A DNA stretch of 41,124 bases from Candidatus Brocadiaceae bacterium (GTDB lineage Bacteria > Planctomycetota > Brocadiia > SM23-32), in assembly GCA_003551565.1 (NCBI GenBank), contig PUMZ01000381.1, positions 1 through 41,124 on the forward strand, written 5' to 3'. Under the pieces are notes generated by a model that was not told the DNA's origin, searched no databases, and was given only the letters and a program-made list of their open reading frames with translations. A program made the translations under genes and the position numbers. Below, piece by piece: positions 1-8,610 of this stretch (positions are counted from its first letter, which is position 1; each line of letters opens with the position of its first letter).

Positions 1-50
1 GTATTTTTCGCCATCAACAATTATGTCCATACTCATAAATACGCTTTAAC

Positions 51-120
51 GACAGATGGACACAGATGTAAAAAACCTTCTTTTTAGTTCATTATCTGTG
101 TTTATCCGTGTTCATCTGTG
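51..120. repeat. Imperfect inverted repeat of CATCTGTG-type units
   Basis: CAGATGGACACAGATG near 53-68 is the approximate reverse complement of the ATCTGTG...ATCCGTGTTCATCTGTG block at 94-120. The two arms are separated by about 25 AT-rich bases, and the right arm itself holds two to three tandem variants of TCTGTGTT/TCCGTGTT. It lies downstream of the minus-strand gene ending at 172, so it could act as a transcript-end structure or be a small dispersed repeat. The repeat is directly visible; its function is not known to me. Confidence 0.5.
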
Positions 121-130
121 GTTCTTTTTC

Positions 131-165
131 CCGGAATACGAGACGTGGTTCACTGAGGACTTACG
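131..165 (+). repeat. Possible partial copy of the dispersed leader repeat
   Basis: The stretch CCGGAATACGAGACGTGG followed by CACTGAGGACTTACG resembles the 3' half of the repeat at 20311-20402, which reads CCCCGAAAAACACGACGG then GACTGAGGACGTACG. The hairpin half present in the other two copies is missing here. Similarity is short and imperfect, so it may be chance. Confidence 0.3.
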
Positions 166-171
166 CTTGTT

Positions 172-2628
172 TCATGCGTCGGGAGCGGCCTCGGTGCGCT
201 CGTACTCGAGCATGAGCCCCTCATGTTTCGCCAGACGATACCCGACGTCGCTGCAGAAGCACACCCGCACGTCGCACGTGCGGAAGTCCGCATCGGGCGG
301 CCCTTCGATCATTTCCGCCGGAGTCAGGGTCCGCGCCACGCGGATAGCCAGCCGATCCTGAAGGGGAGCGCGGGACGGGCCGACATGCAGGCGGACGGTC
401 TTCAATCGGATCCGGCGGGGCAGCCATCCGTTCTCCAGGGCCTGCAACATCGCAAAGGACTGCTTCCGCAGCATAAACCAGCCCTTGGTCATCAGCGTAT
501 GCCACGTTGTTCCATCGTCGCTGCCCTCGATGCGCTGCTGCCATATGTCCACGAGTTCCCGGGAGGGATTGTTGGCATCATAGAACAGGACCGGCTGGCC
601 GCCGATGATCCGGGCGAGGGACACATCTCTTCCTTTGGCCAGGTCCCGTTGAGCCCGGCGAAGACGGTCGATGTGTCCGTGCAGAGAGCTTTGCGCCCAT
701 TCCAATCGCCGCAGGTGGATATCCCGGAGTGCCGGATCGTGGGGGTAACGTGTTTTTCCCCAGACGGCCGGCACTTTTTTCGCCAGCGTGCCGGCCAGTG
801 CGGCGAGTTCTTCCAGACCGGCGGCCGCGCCGGCGAGGCGCCCGCCGGCCGCTTGCGTATCGCCTGCCCGCCGGAGGCGTTCGGCTTCCACGACTTCCAG
901 GCCGGCTCCATTCACCTTTTCCCGCAGGGCTCCCTGGTAGAACTGAAGCAGCCCGCCGGTCTTATAATCTTCGAGCTCTGCGCGATTGCGGCCCGCCGCC
1001 GCAATCGCTTTCTCAAGATGCTCCAGCCCCGCTCCGGCATCCCGGCTGAGGGATTCCGCCCAGCCCGATCGATCATAGGTCAGGTACAGCATCGGATCGG
1101 TCGGCACGATTTCATGCGAATCAATGTGGTATGTCCGGTATCCCGGCACCTCCCGCCCCTCCGATTCGCTGTAGCGGCGGCTGAACGCCGTTCCTGAAAG
1201 GCGCCGCCATGCGCGGACGACTTCCCCGCGCGCCTCCGCTCCATACAGGTGCTCTGCCACGCGGTCCGGGAGGACGTCGGGGTCGATCGCATCAGGAGCC
1301 CAGCCGCTCTGTGCACTCGCAATCAGTCCGGGGCGCATCACGAGCGGATTGGTGGTGAACATCTCCCAGATGGTTGTCAATTCCCCGTCCGCGCCCGCCC
1401 GACGGCCCGCGCGGATGAACCGAGGGACATTGTCTGAAAGCTGCATCAGCGGCGGCAAAGCCACCTCGGCCGAGCGCCCCGCAGCGGGCGCCACCCATAC
1501 ATCGAATCCCGCGTCCCTGAACATGCGGGGCGCTTCCCGCCGGCGCCGGCGCATGCTCCCGTAATCCCAGTCGACGATGATAATATCCCGCGGCAAACCT
1601 TCCATCAATTGCGGGTAATGGATGAGCATATCACCCCATACCAGCAGTTTTTTGCCGTGTTTGCCGAGGAGTTCGTAAAGGAACAACAGCAGATCCCGGA
1701 AACACCTGAGGCTTTCTTCGAGATACTGCGGCGGTGAGCCGGGGGGGCCCGACAGCAGGGGGGACTCATCGCAATTGACATGGAAAAAACGGCCCGGATA
1801 CAGTGGCAGGAGCTCGCTGTAAAGCTCGCCGAGCAACTTGCGCGTCTCCGGGTTGCGCAGCGACAGCTGATAGACCGCCCCTTCTTCACGCAACGGCGCC
1901 AGCGACGGATGGCTCAGGAACCCCTCGCAATGGCCGAGCGAGGCGAGGGCCGGTACGAATTCCATGTGATTGTCCCGGGCCAGGTCCGCGAAACGGTGGA
2001 AGTCCTCGTGCGTATACCCCAGCGGATGCGCCAGTTCGGGGCGCGATTGCCACCGGAATTTGTTTTCGAAATAGAGCATGAACAGATTTTTTTTGAACGA
2101 AGCGAGGTCGCAAATCATGGCCTCGAGGTAGTCGGGGCGTTCCACCTGCCTGGCCACATCCACCATCACGCCGCGCCAGGACATCGCAGGTTCATCGTAT
2201 ATCTCGACCGATGGGAGGCTGCGGTCCCGCCGGGGCCGAAAACACAACATCTGGTCGAGGGTCCTGACGGCATTTGCCAGGCCGGCTTCCTCGGAACCGG
2301 CCAGGAGGATTCCCTCCCCTGAAACGTTCAGGGCATAGCCTTCGGCCTTTTCGGGAACCTCCATGGTTTGACGGGCCGCAGCGGGTTCCTCTCCAACCCA
2401 CAGGACATGGCCCCGTGCCGGGTGGCACTCGTCCGCCATGCGCAGCCCGGCGCCCAGATGTTTCCGGAATGATTCCACCAGTCCCTCAATCGTTTTCCGG
2501 TCGCGGCCGGAAGCACCTTGCGCGGGGAAAACGCGCGTTTTTTCTCCCATCGTCCATGTGCCCGCAAGGACACGCTGACGGACGGGCGTAGGAATAAGAT
2601 CGGCCGTCCAGGGCGACGTCTCTGTCAT
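172..2628 (-). CDS. GH20-type beta-N-acetylhexosaminidase-like protein
   Basis: This 818-residue protein resembles glycoside hydrolase family 20, which releases terminal N-acetylhexosamines by substrate-assisted catalysis. Residues around 95-130 read like the N-terminal GH20b domain (GYAL.V...GI.LAG...AGL.NAVRTLDQ). The barrel follows from about residue 150 (MSWRGVMVDVARQ), and D287-E288 in HVNCDESP sits where the family has its catalytic Asp-Glu pair. The C-terminal 200 residues are helical and then beta-rich, with IEGSDDGTTWHTL like discoidin-type sugar-binding domains. The ATG at 2628 is preceded by AGGAG. No signal peptide is visible, so the protein is probably cytoplasmic, unlike its neighbours. 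It ends at 172 and is separated from the upstream gene by about 190 bases, so it may have its own promoter or be read through. Family assignment is fairly sure; the substrate is inferred. Confidence 0.75.
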   Translation of the reverse strand: MTETSPWTADLIPTPVRQRVLAGTWTMGEKTRVFPAQGASGRDRKTIEGLVESFRKHLGAGLRMADECHPARGHVLWVGEEPAAARQTMEVPEKAEGYALNVSGEGILLAGSEEAGLANAVRTLDQMLCFRPRRDRSLPSVEIYDEPAMSWRGVMVDVARQVERPDYLEAMICDLASFKKNLFMLYFENKFRWQSRPELAHPLGYTHEDFHRFADLARDNHMEFVPALASLGHCEGFLSHPSLAPLREEGAVYQLSLRNPETRKLLGELYSELLPLYPGRFFHVNCDESPLLSGPPGSPPQYLEESLRCFRDLLLFLYELLGKHGKKLLVWGDMLIHYPQLMEGLPRDIIIVDWDYGSMRRRRREAPRMFRDAGFDVWVAPAAGRSAEVALPPLMQLSDNVPRFIRAGRRAGADGELTTIWEMFTTNPLVMRPGLIASAQSGWAPDAIDPDVLPDRVAEHLYGAEARGEVVRAWRRLSGTAFSRRYSESEGREVPGYRTYHIDSHEIVPTDPMLYLTYDRSGWAESLSRDAGAGLEHLEKAIAAAGRNRAELEDYKTGGLLQFYQGALREKVNGAGLEVVEAERLRRAGDTQAAGGRLAGAAAGLEELAALAGTLAKKVPAVWGKTRYPHDPALRDIHLRRLEWAQSSLHGHIDRLRRAQRDLAKGRDVSLARIIGGQPVLFYDANNPSRELVDIWQQRIEGSDDGTTWHTLMTKGWFMLRKQSFAMLQALENGWLPRRIRLKTVRLHVGPSRAPLQDRLAIRVARTLTPAEMIEGPPDADFRTCDVRVCFCSDVGYRLAKHEGLMLEYERTEAAPDA

Positions 2629-2819
2629 AATAGGCTCCTGATAAAAACGGCAACGGCATACGGGAAACGACTTCGTTTTTTCACAACATCGACAATTTGT
2701 ACTGATGTGGAAAACTTAAGTGCTTATGTGCCGGGTTCCGGCCAATACCTTCACCCGGCGGCGGCAGCGGTACATTACCGCTTTTCCCGGTCCATGCTGC
2801 GCTTGCGAGCGGTTATCTT

Positions 2820-5177
2820 TTACCTGTTCGCCCGCTCGAGCAATTGCTCGTTCAGACGCGCCAGTTCTTCCAGGAGTTCCGGCGCCGGGCCGGCATCCAT
2901 GTCCAGTCCTTCGAAACCGCAGTATCCGATCCCAGCCGCTCCTCCCTCGAGCGCCGCTTCGGCCTGCGCCCTGATCCGGTCGGTTGCCGACGCCGGCGTT
3001 TCGCCCTCAACACGGGTTGCGATCCACGCAAACAGCGGTTTGTCCGGAGCCATTGCAGCCACCGTTTCCACGATCCCGTTCACTTCACCGGGCGTGGCGG
3101 AGTGTGCGAGGGTAATCCCGAACATATCGCCGTAACGGAGGTAGTCGCGGCAGAATTCGGTACGGCCGGCAACCGCCGCTTCCTGGAACGTGCGGCCCAG
3201 CGTGAGCAGCACCGGGCGCGCTTCGTCCATGTCCCGCATCCAGCGATAAGCCGGTTCGACCAGCAGCAGGTGGTCCGGCACTTCCTTGAGTTCCGGGGGA
3301 AAACCGTGGCCTCGCGAGTTCATCATCACGTGGGTGGCCGGGCTGAAACTGCGCCGCTCCCGTCCCTCCAGTTCCGCCGCCTGCTCGGCCACAACGTCCG
3401 GTTCCTCCACATGCGTCCACCCCAGCAGCGCCGGGTGCCCGATCGTGCGCGCGTCGGCGCCGAATACTCCGTAGAGTCCGTGCTCGGCCAGGGCATCGAG
3501 GAAATCGTCATTGCGGATATTCTCCCGGTAGTAGGCCCGGAAGTTCTGCGGCGTTTCAAAGCAGCCCCCGACCAGAACGTTCGCGCCGATTGACAGCGCA
3601 TCCCCGATCCTGCCGGGGTGTTCGGCCCGGATCATCACCGGAAAGAACGGGCTGTCCCCAACCCTCAGTTCCGGGTCCGTCTCCACTTCCGGCCCCCGGT
3701 ATTCGCGTTCCACCTTCCATCCCGCCGGCGGACGCGGCGGGCCCGTTTCACCCGCGATCGGCGGAAGATCCTCCCGCCAGGCGTCCCACATCGCCTTGAA
3801 GAGGGGGTTATCGTACGTGTTGCCCTGTTTCGACAGATCATAAGGGTTCCGGTATCCCGGGTCCGGTTCGTGCATCCAGCGGTCGCAGTAGTCCAGGAAC
3901 GCATCGTGGCCCCATTCGTCCTCGAGCTGCAGAATGCGAACCGCCAGCGCCGTGCCAACCCAGGTATTGCTCGTCATGTTTCCGCGGTACGAGGTGCCGA
4001 TCCATCCCGTCCACCGCGTCGGATGCAGGTGTTCGTACGGCCCCCAGCCAAGATTTGTCCGCCTCTCGGCGAACGCACGCCGGTGCCCCACATGGCCGGT
4101 ATAGACAACGCCCGCACCGGTCCAGCAGTCATCATGTGCCGTCTGATCGTTCTCCTGGAACATGACTTCGGGATGATGCTCGGTCACGCGGGCCATATCA
4201 TCATCGCCCAGCAGGGCGCCGGCCAGAACGATGGGCAGTTTGCGTCCGCTGCCCCAGCCGCCATGCGCCGGCCAGCCGCGGTGCCCGCCCCTGACCATTC
4301 CGTACAGGTCGATCCCGTACTGGAGCAGGTTGATCAGCAGGGGTTCCTTCTCCGCGTCCGTAAAATCGAGCGTCAGCAGCAGCGCCCCGTGGCCCGTGGC
4401 CCGTGCCGTGGCCCGGCCGTAGCCCCGGTGGTAGGGAGGAGAGGCGCGGCCGAAAAAGACGATGTCCACACACGGCCGGGAGAAGCGTTCGGCGAACCCG
4501 GCGATATCCGGGGTGTTGTCCGGGCGCGGAAGCCGGGGCAGCATCTCGCGCCGGAGGTCGCGCGCAAGGAATATCTTCTGTTCGCCCGTGGCGCCGCGAT
4601 GGTCGGCATAGGACGGCCTGAACGCGTCCGGCGGTAACGGTTCGCCCACGCAGGTCAGCACGGCGTAGCCGGCAATGGGAGAGGCCCCGCCGCTGACCCG
4701 CAGCATGGCATCGGCGCTGATCGCCGAAAGGAGCGCGTCGCCCGGCTGCATCCCGATGGGCAGGTGTGCGCTCTGAACGGGCTCGTAGCGGCCGGTGTCG
4801 CGGCTGTCGAATCCCTGCCGGTTGGATACCAGCGGCGTGTTGAGCACGGCGCCGTGACGTGCCCGCCGCTCCAGCCGCTCCTCCGCGGATGTGACGGGTT
4901 CAACTTCGTCGTCGTACAGGGGGCGCGGATCGATGTCCGCAATGGTGACCGGCCCGACGACGTACCAGTCCCCGTTGACAAACTGCCCCGCGGGAACAGG
5001 CTCTTCGAACGTCCACGTTATGCCGTGGCTCGAGACTTTTTCCCGGAGCGGCATCTCTTCCAGCGACGGCGCATCCTGCGCGTTCTCGCCTGTATGGATC
5101 GTCACCTGCCCGAAAGCCGGGCGCGCAAGCAGCAGCGCGGCGGCCGCGATCATAACCACAGCTATGGATTTCTTCAT
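2820..5177 (-). CDS. Exported fusion: WTF/NGD family module plus glycosidase-like barrel
   Basis: A 785-residue exported protein starting MKKSIAVVMIAAAALLLARPAFG, a clear signal peptide. I chose the ATG at 5177 because GGGAGG lies nine bases upstream; an in-frame TTG at 5210 overlaps the previous stop. Residues about 52-463 are a copy of the family also found at 14504 and 25899: GITWTF, NGDWYVVGPVTI, PPDAFRPSY, LLINLLQYGIDLYG, GGWGSGRKLPIVLAG (about 306-320), and a closing MW. The long helical stretches suggest an alpha/alpha toroid, as in many polysaccharide lyases. Residues about 500-785 look like an alpha/beta barrel (GANVLVGGCFETP, LLGWTHVEEPD, RPVLLTLGRTF, GAAGIGYCGFEG) of the kind seen in sugar hydrolases. 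The acidic EEPD could be catalytic. It forms an operon with the gene ending at 5207 (29-base gap). A periplasmic or surface glycan-processing role is an inference. Confidence 0.65.
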   Translation of the reverse strand: MKKSIAVVMIAAAALLLARPAFGQVTIHTGENAQDAPSLEEMPLREKVSSHGITWTFEEPVPAGQFVNGDWYVVGPVTIADIDPRPLYDDEVEPVTSAEERLERRARHGAVLNTPLVSNRQGFDSRDTGRYEPVQSAHLPIGMQPGDALLSAISADAMLRVSGGASPIAGYAVLTCVGEPLPPDAFRPSYADHRGATGEQKIFLARDLRREMLPRLPRPDNTPDIAGFAERFSRPCVDIVFFGRASPPYHRGYGRATARATGHGALLLTLDFTDAEKEPLLINLLQYGIDLYGMVRGGHRGWPAHGGWGSGRKLPIVLAGALLGDDDMARVTEHHPEVMFQENDQTAHDDCWTGAGVVYTGHVGHRRAFAERRTNLGWGPYEHLHPTRWTGWIGTSYRGNMTSNTWVGTALAVRILQLEDEWGHDAFLDYCDRWMHEPDPGYRNPYDLSKQGNTYDNPLFKAMWDAWREDLPPIAGETGPPRPPAGWKVEREYRGPEVETDPELRVGDSPFFPVMIRAEHPGRIGDALSIGANVLVGGCFETPQNFRAYYRENIRNDDFLDALAEHGLYGVFGADARTIGHPALLGWTHVEEPDVVAEQAAELEGRERRSFSPATHVMMNSRGHGFPPELKEVPDHLLLVEPAYRWMRDMDEARPVLLTLGRTFQEAAVAGRTEFCRDYLRYGDMFGITLAHSATPGEVNGIVETVAAMAPDKPLFAWIATRVEGETPASATDRIRAQAEAALEGGAAGIGYCGFEGLDMDAGPAPELLEELARLNEQLLERANR

Positions 5178-5206
5178 GGAACGCATCCTCCCGTAAAGAT
5201 TTTTCC

Positions 5207-7930
5207 TCAACCCTCCTCCAGCGCCCGCTCCACTTCGCCGGCGAGACGGTAGAGATCGAGGCTGCGTTCCTGCCAGCCCGAGTCAAGGAAGTACAGGTAA
5301 CCGGTCAGGTTGTACACGCCGGGACGGATCATCTGCAGGCTGAACCGGCGGCTTTTGCCGGATTGCCAGCTCAACTGCCCGCGCCACTGCGCGAGCTGGT
5401 GCTCGCGCAGCAACTCCTCGCAACGCCCGGCCAGATCTTCGCCAAGCTTCTCCCGCAGCTCCGCCTCGTCCAGCGCCCGCTCCAGGACGATCCGCGCCTC
5501 GCACTCCTGCACCCCTTCGCGCAGGTACTCGTAGCGCGTGGTCGCCACGGGCCCGTCGGGCCCCGGCGCCAGCGTCGAGGAGCGGATGTTCAGGTAGCCC
5601 CAGTCGGCCCCCGGAAAGCGCTCCCACACGCGGCCCCGCCTGCGGCCGCGCCTGTCGGTGACGGCCATCCAGGTGTCGGCGCCGAGACGGCCGACGCCGC
5701 GCACGTTGGCCGTCACCGCCTGCTGGGCGATCCCGCGCCACTTCACCGGCAGGGAATGATCCAGCGACAGGCGGTCAAACAGCACGTGCAGCACGGGATT
5801 GCGCCAGCCGTGATCACTGCCGGTGTAATTGAAGTGGACGTTGAAGTAACTGGCATGATAGCGGAACGGACCAAGCCCGTCGTGCATCGGCTGACGCAGG
5901 TAATGGGAATAATTGACCCAGTGCAGATTGTCCGTGATGCGGTTCATCGCCTCCACCTGCTCGCGGGTGGGCCAGATATCGGAGGCGATGCCCAGGACCA
6001 TGACCTCCTCGAGGCCGCGTTCGCGCAGCAGGTTCCGCAGCTCTCCAAACAGCCGCCTCCAGGGCGCCTCGCCTTCCGGCACGGTGTAATCGGGCAGCAC
6101 GATGTTTTCAAGCTCCCCGGTGGCGGGATCAAGCACCGTCACCTTCGGGCCGTCCTCGGCGTGGCGCTGGTTGCGATCGACCTGGAACCCGCGCCCCGGC
6201 GTATCGTCGCGCACCAGGTAGAAATCCCAGACGTTCAGCACCAGAAGTTCGGGGGGACCCATCACCCGCTCGGCCGCGTCGAGGTAGCGCTCGAGCACGC
6301 TGGAATCGAAGCGGTAGTCCTCATCACCGTCCCCGTTTCGCACCCAGCGCACGATCGAGTGGTCGTTGCCCATGTTGGACTCGGCGATCAGCGGGGCATA
6401 CAGCACGCTGCTGCCCATCGCCCTGAGGTATTGCATCGAGTGTTCGATCATCGCCAGGTGTTCCTCCGACCAGGGCTCGAGTCCGTACTCGAGCACGAGG
6501 GTTTCGGGCGATTGTACAAGCTCGATCCATGTCGTGAAATCGGCCGGATCCGGCACGCTCCAGTCCGCCACCTCCAGCCGCACCGGCACGGTTACCGCGT
6601 CATGGCCTTCGGCCGTCACCCGGAGCGTTCCCTCGTACACTCCCGCCGCCGCATCTGCCGGCACATGCACGGTCACCCATACCGCCGTCACCGCCTCGCG
6701 TTTGGCGTTCTCCGCCGCACGGCTCCGGTTGCTTGCCGCCGGTTCGGCGACCGGCACCTCGGCGGGCGGCTCGTCGAAAAGCGCCTGCAGCGGACGCGGC
6801 TCGCCCGCATAAGGGATCAGCTCGTTGCTCTCGGGATTGGTCAGTATCGCACTGTCCAGAGGCATCGCGTAACGCACCTGTATATTGTCCGGCGGAATAA
6901 TCCCGCCGGCGCCGCGCAGTTCCCCGACCTCCGCCTGCAGGCCGCGCAGCGCTTCGCCGGCGCCAACGCCGACCTTGCCGCTGAAGAAGCCGTTGCGCGC
7001 GCCCGCAAGCCGGACCGGGCGCAGCGGTTCGGCCGCGTTGCCGCTGTCAAGGTCGAAATCCACCGCCACAGGGTCGCTGTTCCACACCCGAAGGCTTCCT
7101 TCCAGCGCCGGAGCGGGGGAACCGGTCAACCGCACCGAGCGCAGCTCGCAGGTATTCCAGCTCAGCTTGTGGACCGGGTGATCTCCCTTGTATGTGAGCG
7201 TCACGAGTTGCTTGCCTGCGGCGGGATGGTAAGGTGCGCGCACCAGCCGGATCGCCAGCACGTTCACTCCCGGGCGCAATGCTTCCGCGGGGACGGCCGC
7301 CTCCAGGCGCCGGTCGCGGAGCGCCAGGCGGCGCGCCGTCTCCTCATCGGGCTCTTCATCCCAGAGCGCAGCGTCTCCGCGCCAGCCCAGCACCTCGCCG
7401 TCCGGGCCGAGGAATGCCCCGGCGGGGTACGGCGCGGCCAGCTCACCGTCTCCGTCCACGTGCCCCCGCGCAATCTCCCGCCCGTTGACATAAACCACCG
7501 CTCCTCCGCGGTAGGTCAGAGCGAGGCGCAGCTCCGGCGCAGCTTCCCCTTCCGGCGTCCGGAAATAGCCGCGCAGGTGCAGCGCGCTCAGGAAGGGCGT
7601 GCGCGCGGCGCGCAGGGCGGGGGCCGCAAGCCAGGCGCTGTCGTCGAATTCCGCGTCGCTCCATCCCTCGCCCACGCCCTGCGGCGCGGGCTGGTAGAGC
7701 ACATGCGCTATGCCGGCCCTCCGCTCGCGCAGGCCAAACGGAGACATGAGCGTCCCGAGTCCGCCCTGTCCGTCCGGTATGACCGGCGCCTCGAAACTGT
7801 GCCGCATCCGCCACCGGTCGAGCCCGTCGAGCCATGCCGCTTCCTCACCGCCGGCGCGGGGAACGGCGCCTGCCAGCACGCCGGCGACCATCAACAAGAC
7901 CATCCGACGGACGAAAGAGCGTCCCACCAT
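5207..7930 (-). CDS. Exported GH123/DUF4091-like glycoside hydrolase
   Basis: A 907-residue protein with a signal peptide (MVGRSFVRRMVLLMVAGVLAGAVP). The ATG at 7930 has AGGAGG eight bases upstream. Residues about 70-260 look like a galactose-binding beta-sandwich (FDDSAW...LRGYFRTPEG, VVYVNGREIARG). Further beta domains follow, including AVWVTVHVPADAAAGVYEG. The C-terminal half resembles the GH123/DUF4091 barrel and ends with the typical ATTRYEYLREGVQECEARI segment. Characterised GH123 enzymes are beta-N-acetylgalactosaminidases. The Asp-Glu pair expected in the barrel is not obvious: the corresponding strand reads LLVLNVWDFYLVRDD. The precise activity is therefore uncertain. A -35/-10 pair lies at 7988-8016 and the fusion gene ending at 2820 is downstream in the same operon, suggesting joint action on one glycan. 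Confidence 0.7.
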   Translation of the reverse strand: MVGRSFVRRMVLLMVAGVLAGAVPRAGGEEAAWLDGLDRWRMRHSFEAPVIPDGQGGLGTLMSPFGLRERRAGIAHVLYQPAPQGVGEGWSDAEFDDSAWLAAPALRAARTPFLSALHLRGYFRTPEGEAAPELRLALTYRGGAVVYVNGREIARGHVDGDGELAAPYPAGAFLGPDGEVLGWRGDAALWDEEPDEETARRLALRDRRLEAAVPAEALRPGVNVLAIRLVRAPYHPAAGKQLVTLTYKGDHPVHKLSWNTCELRSVRLTGSPAPALEGSLRVWNSDPVAVDFDLDSGNAAEPLRPVRLAGARNGFFSGKVGVGAGEALRGLQAEVGELRGAGGIIPPDNIQVRYAMPLDSAILTNPESNELIPYAGEPRPLQALFDEPPAEVPVAEPAASNRSRAAENAKREAVTAVWVTVHVPADAAAGVYEGTLRVTAEGHDAVTVPVRLEVADWSVPDPADFTTWIELVQSPETLVLEYGLEPWSEEHLAMIEHSMQYLRAMGSSVLYAPLIAESNMGNDHSIVRWVRNGDGDEDYRFDSSVLERYLDAAERVMGPPELLVLNVWDFYLVRDDTPGRGFQVDRNQRHAEDGPKVTVLDPATGELENIVLPDYTVPEGEAPWRRLFGELRNLLRERGLEEVMVLGIASDIWPTREQVEAMNRITDNLHWVNYSHYLRQPMHDGLGPFRYHASYFNVHFNYTGSDHGWRNPVLHVLFDRLSLDHSLPVKWRGIAQQAVTANVRGVGRLGADTWMAVTDRRGRRRGRVWERFPGADWGYLNIRSSTLAPGPDGPVATTRYEYLREGVQECEARIVLERALDEAELREKLGEDLAGRCEELLREHQLAQWRGQLSWQSGKSRRFSLQMIRPGVYNLTGYLYFLDSGWQERSLDLYRLAGEVERALEEG

Positions 7931-7987
7931 GATCATCTCCTCCTGCAAGAGGGTTCAGCACATTCTTTGGAAAGAGCCGAAGCACTC

Positions 7988-8016
7988 AATATAAATGAAA
8001 AGCGGCACATTTTCAA
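7988..8016 (-). promoter_or_regulatory. Sigma70-like promoter for the 7930-2820 operon
   Basis: On the minus strand TTGAAA (8016-8011) and TATATT (7993-7988) are separated by exactly 17 bases. Transcription would start near 7981, about 50 bases before the ATG at 7930. Confidence 0.6.
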
Positions 8017-8229
8017 GCGGCATCGGCCCCCGCCGGGCCGGGCGGGATCTGGAACGGACAATTGTGGGGCAGGCGATCAGAACTTCCGGCTTCCATGCTC
8101 TGGCTTGCCGAACCGATAAGCTATAATAACTTTCCACAACTCAACTCCTTGTCGATCTTGCGGCTGCCGGCGTGGTTTGCAGACGGCGCCTGGAGGGACG
8201 CGCCGTGGACATGCTGCTTTCGTACATTT

Positions 8230-8258
8230 TTGACAAGGGCATGCAGAAGAGGTAAAAT
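8230..8258 (+). promoter_or_regulatory. Strong sigma70-like promoter for the 8611 gene
   Basis: A consensus TTGACA (8230-8235), a 17-base spacer and TAAAAT (8253-8258) form a near-ideal sigma70 promoter. Transcription should begin near 8265, about 20 bases before the dispersed hairpin repeat, so the repeat would form the 5' end of the transcript. Confidence 0.65.
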
Positions 8259-8284
8259 ACTTTGCAAGACGTTGTGTTTGATCC

Positions 8285-8374
8285 CGGGAGTCTGGCCGAA
8301 AAGGTTGCGATAGGTTGTTAGTGAGCCCCTTCAGGGGCTCCGGATTCCGGAAAATGCCACGCTAACCGGGGACG
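8285..8374 (+). repeat. Dispersed hairpin repeat, copy 1
   Basis: This block matches 20311-20402: CGGGAG.TCTGGCCGAAAAGG, TTGC, GTT.TAGT, then the perfect stem-loop at 8323-8340 (GAGCCCC TTCA GGGGCTC), then CCGGA..CCG.AAAA and a more diverged tail ending GGGGACG. Both copies precede genes for exported sugar-active proteins on the same strand. It could be a regulatory RNA leader or an inert dispersed repeat. No protein is encoded. Confidence 0.7.
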
Positions 8375-8395
8375 CCTGCCTGCCGGCAGGCAGGC
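8374..8395. repeat. 22-base perfect palindrome
   Basis: GCCTGCCTGCC is followed directly by its exact reverse complement GGCAGGCAGGC, with no loop bases. The palindrome sits at the end of repeat copy 1 and is absent from copy 2, as if inserted in the repeat tail. It may be a REP-like element, a protein site, or part of leader folding. Its role is unknown. Confidence 0.6.
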
Positions 8396-8610
8396 TTGAA
8401 AGCGTCAACTACGAGCCCGGTTTTCCGCCAGGCCCCGATGCATTTTCGCTGTGCGAAGAATAAGTTTTTTTCCGTCTACGGGTTGCCAAACATTTGCGGG
8501 GGCATCCCCGTTGTGCGGCGGCGTGAAAATTTTATTGGCCGTTTCTACCGCCCCTCGCCGGTGGTGCGGGGGTTGCCGGTGAACTCTCATGACCGGAGGG
8601 TAAAAAGAAG

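Larger units (their letters stand above)
7931..8610. other. Divergent intergenic region with long structured leader
   Basis: About 680 bases without a credible gene between the divergent starts at 7930 and 8611. It holds the minus promoter (7988-8016), the plus promoter (8230-8258), the dispersed hairpin repeat (8285-8374), a 22-base perfect palindrome (8374-8395), a weak hairpin followed by seven T (8445-8471) and a small GGGG/CCCC hairpin (8497-8510). From the predicted start near 8265 the leader of the 8611 gene would be about 345 bases long, which is enough room for post-transcriptional control. Confidence 0.55.

Noticed and set aside
1-36. Possible start of a minus-strand gene (MSMDIIVDGEKY) running off the left edge
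   Set aside because: Only 12 codons are visible and there is no ribosome binding site upstream, so it cannot be supported.
5363-8119. Very long plus-strand open frame (over 900 codons) opposite the GH123-like gene
   Set aside because: It is antisense to a gene with signal peptide, domains, ribosome site and promoter; its translation is Arg/Pro/His/Gln-rich without family motifs, as GC-rich antisense frames often are.
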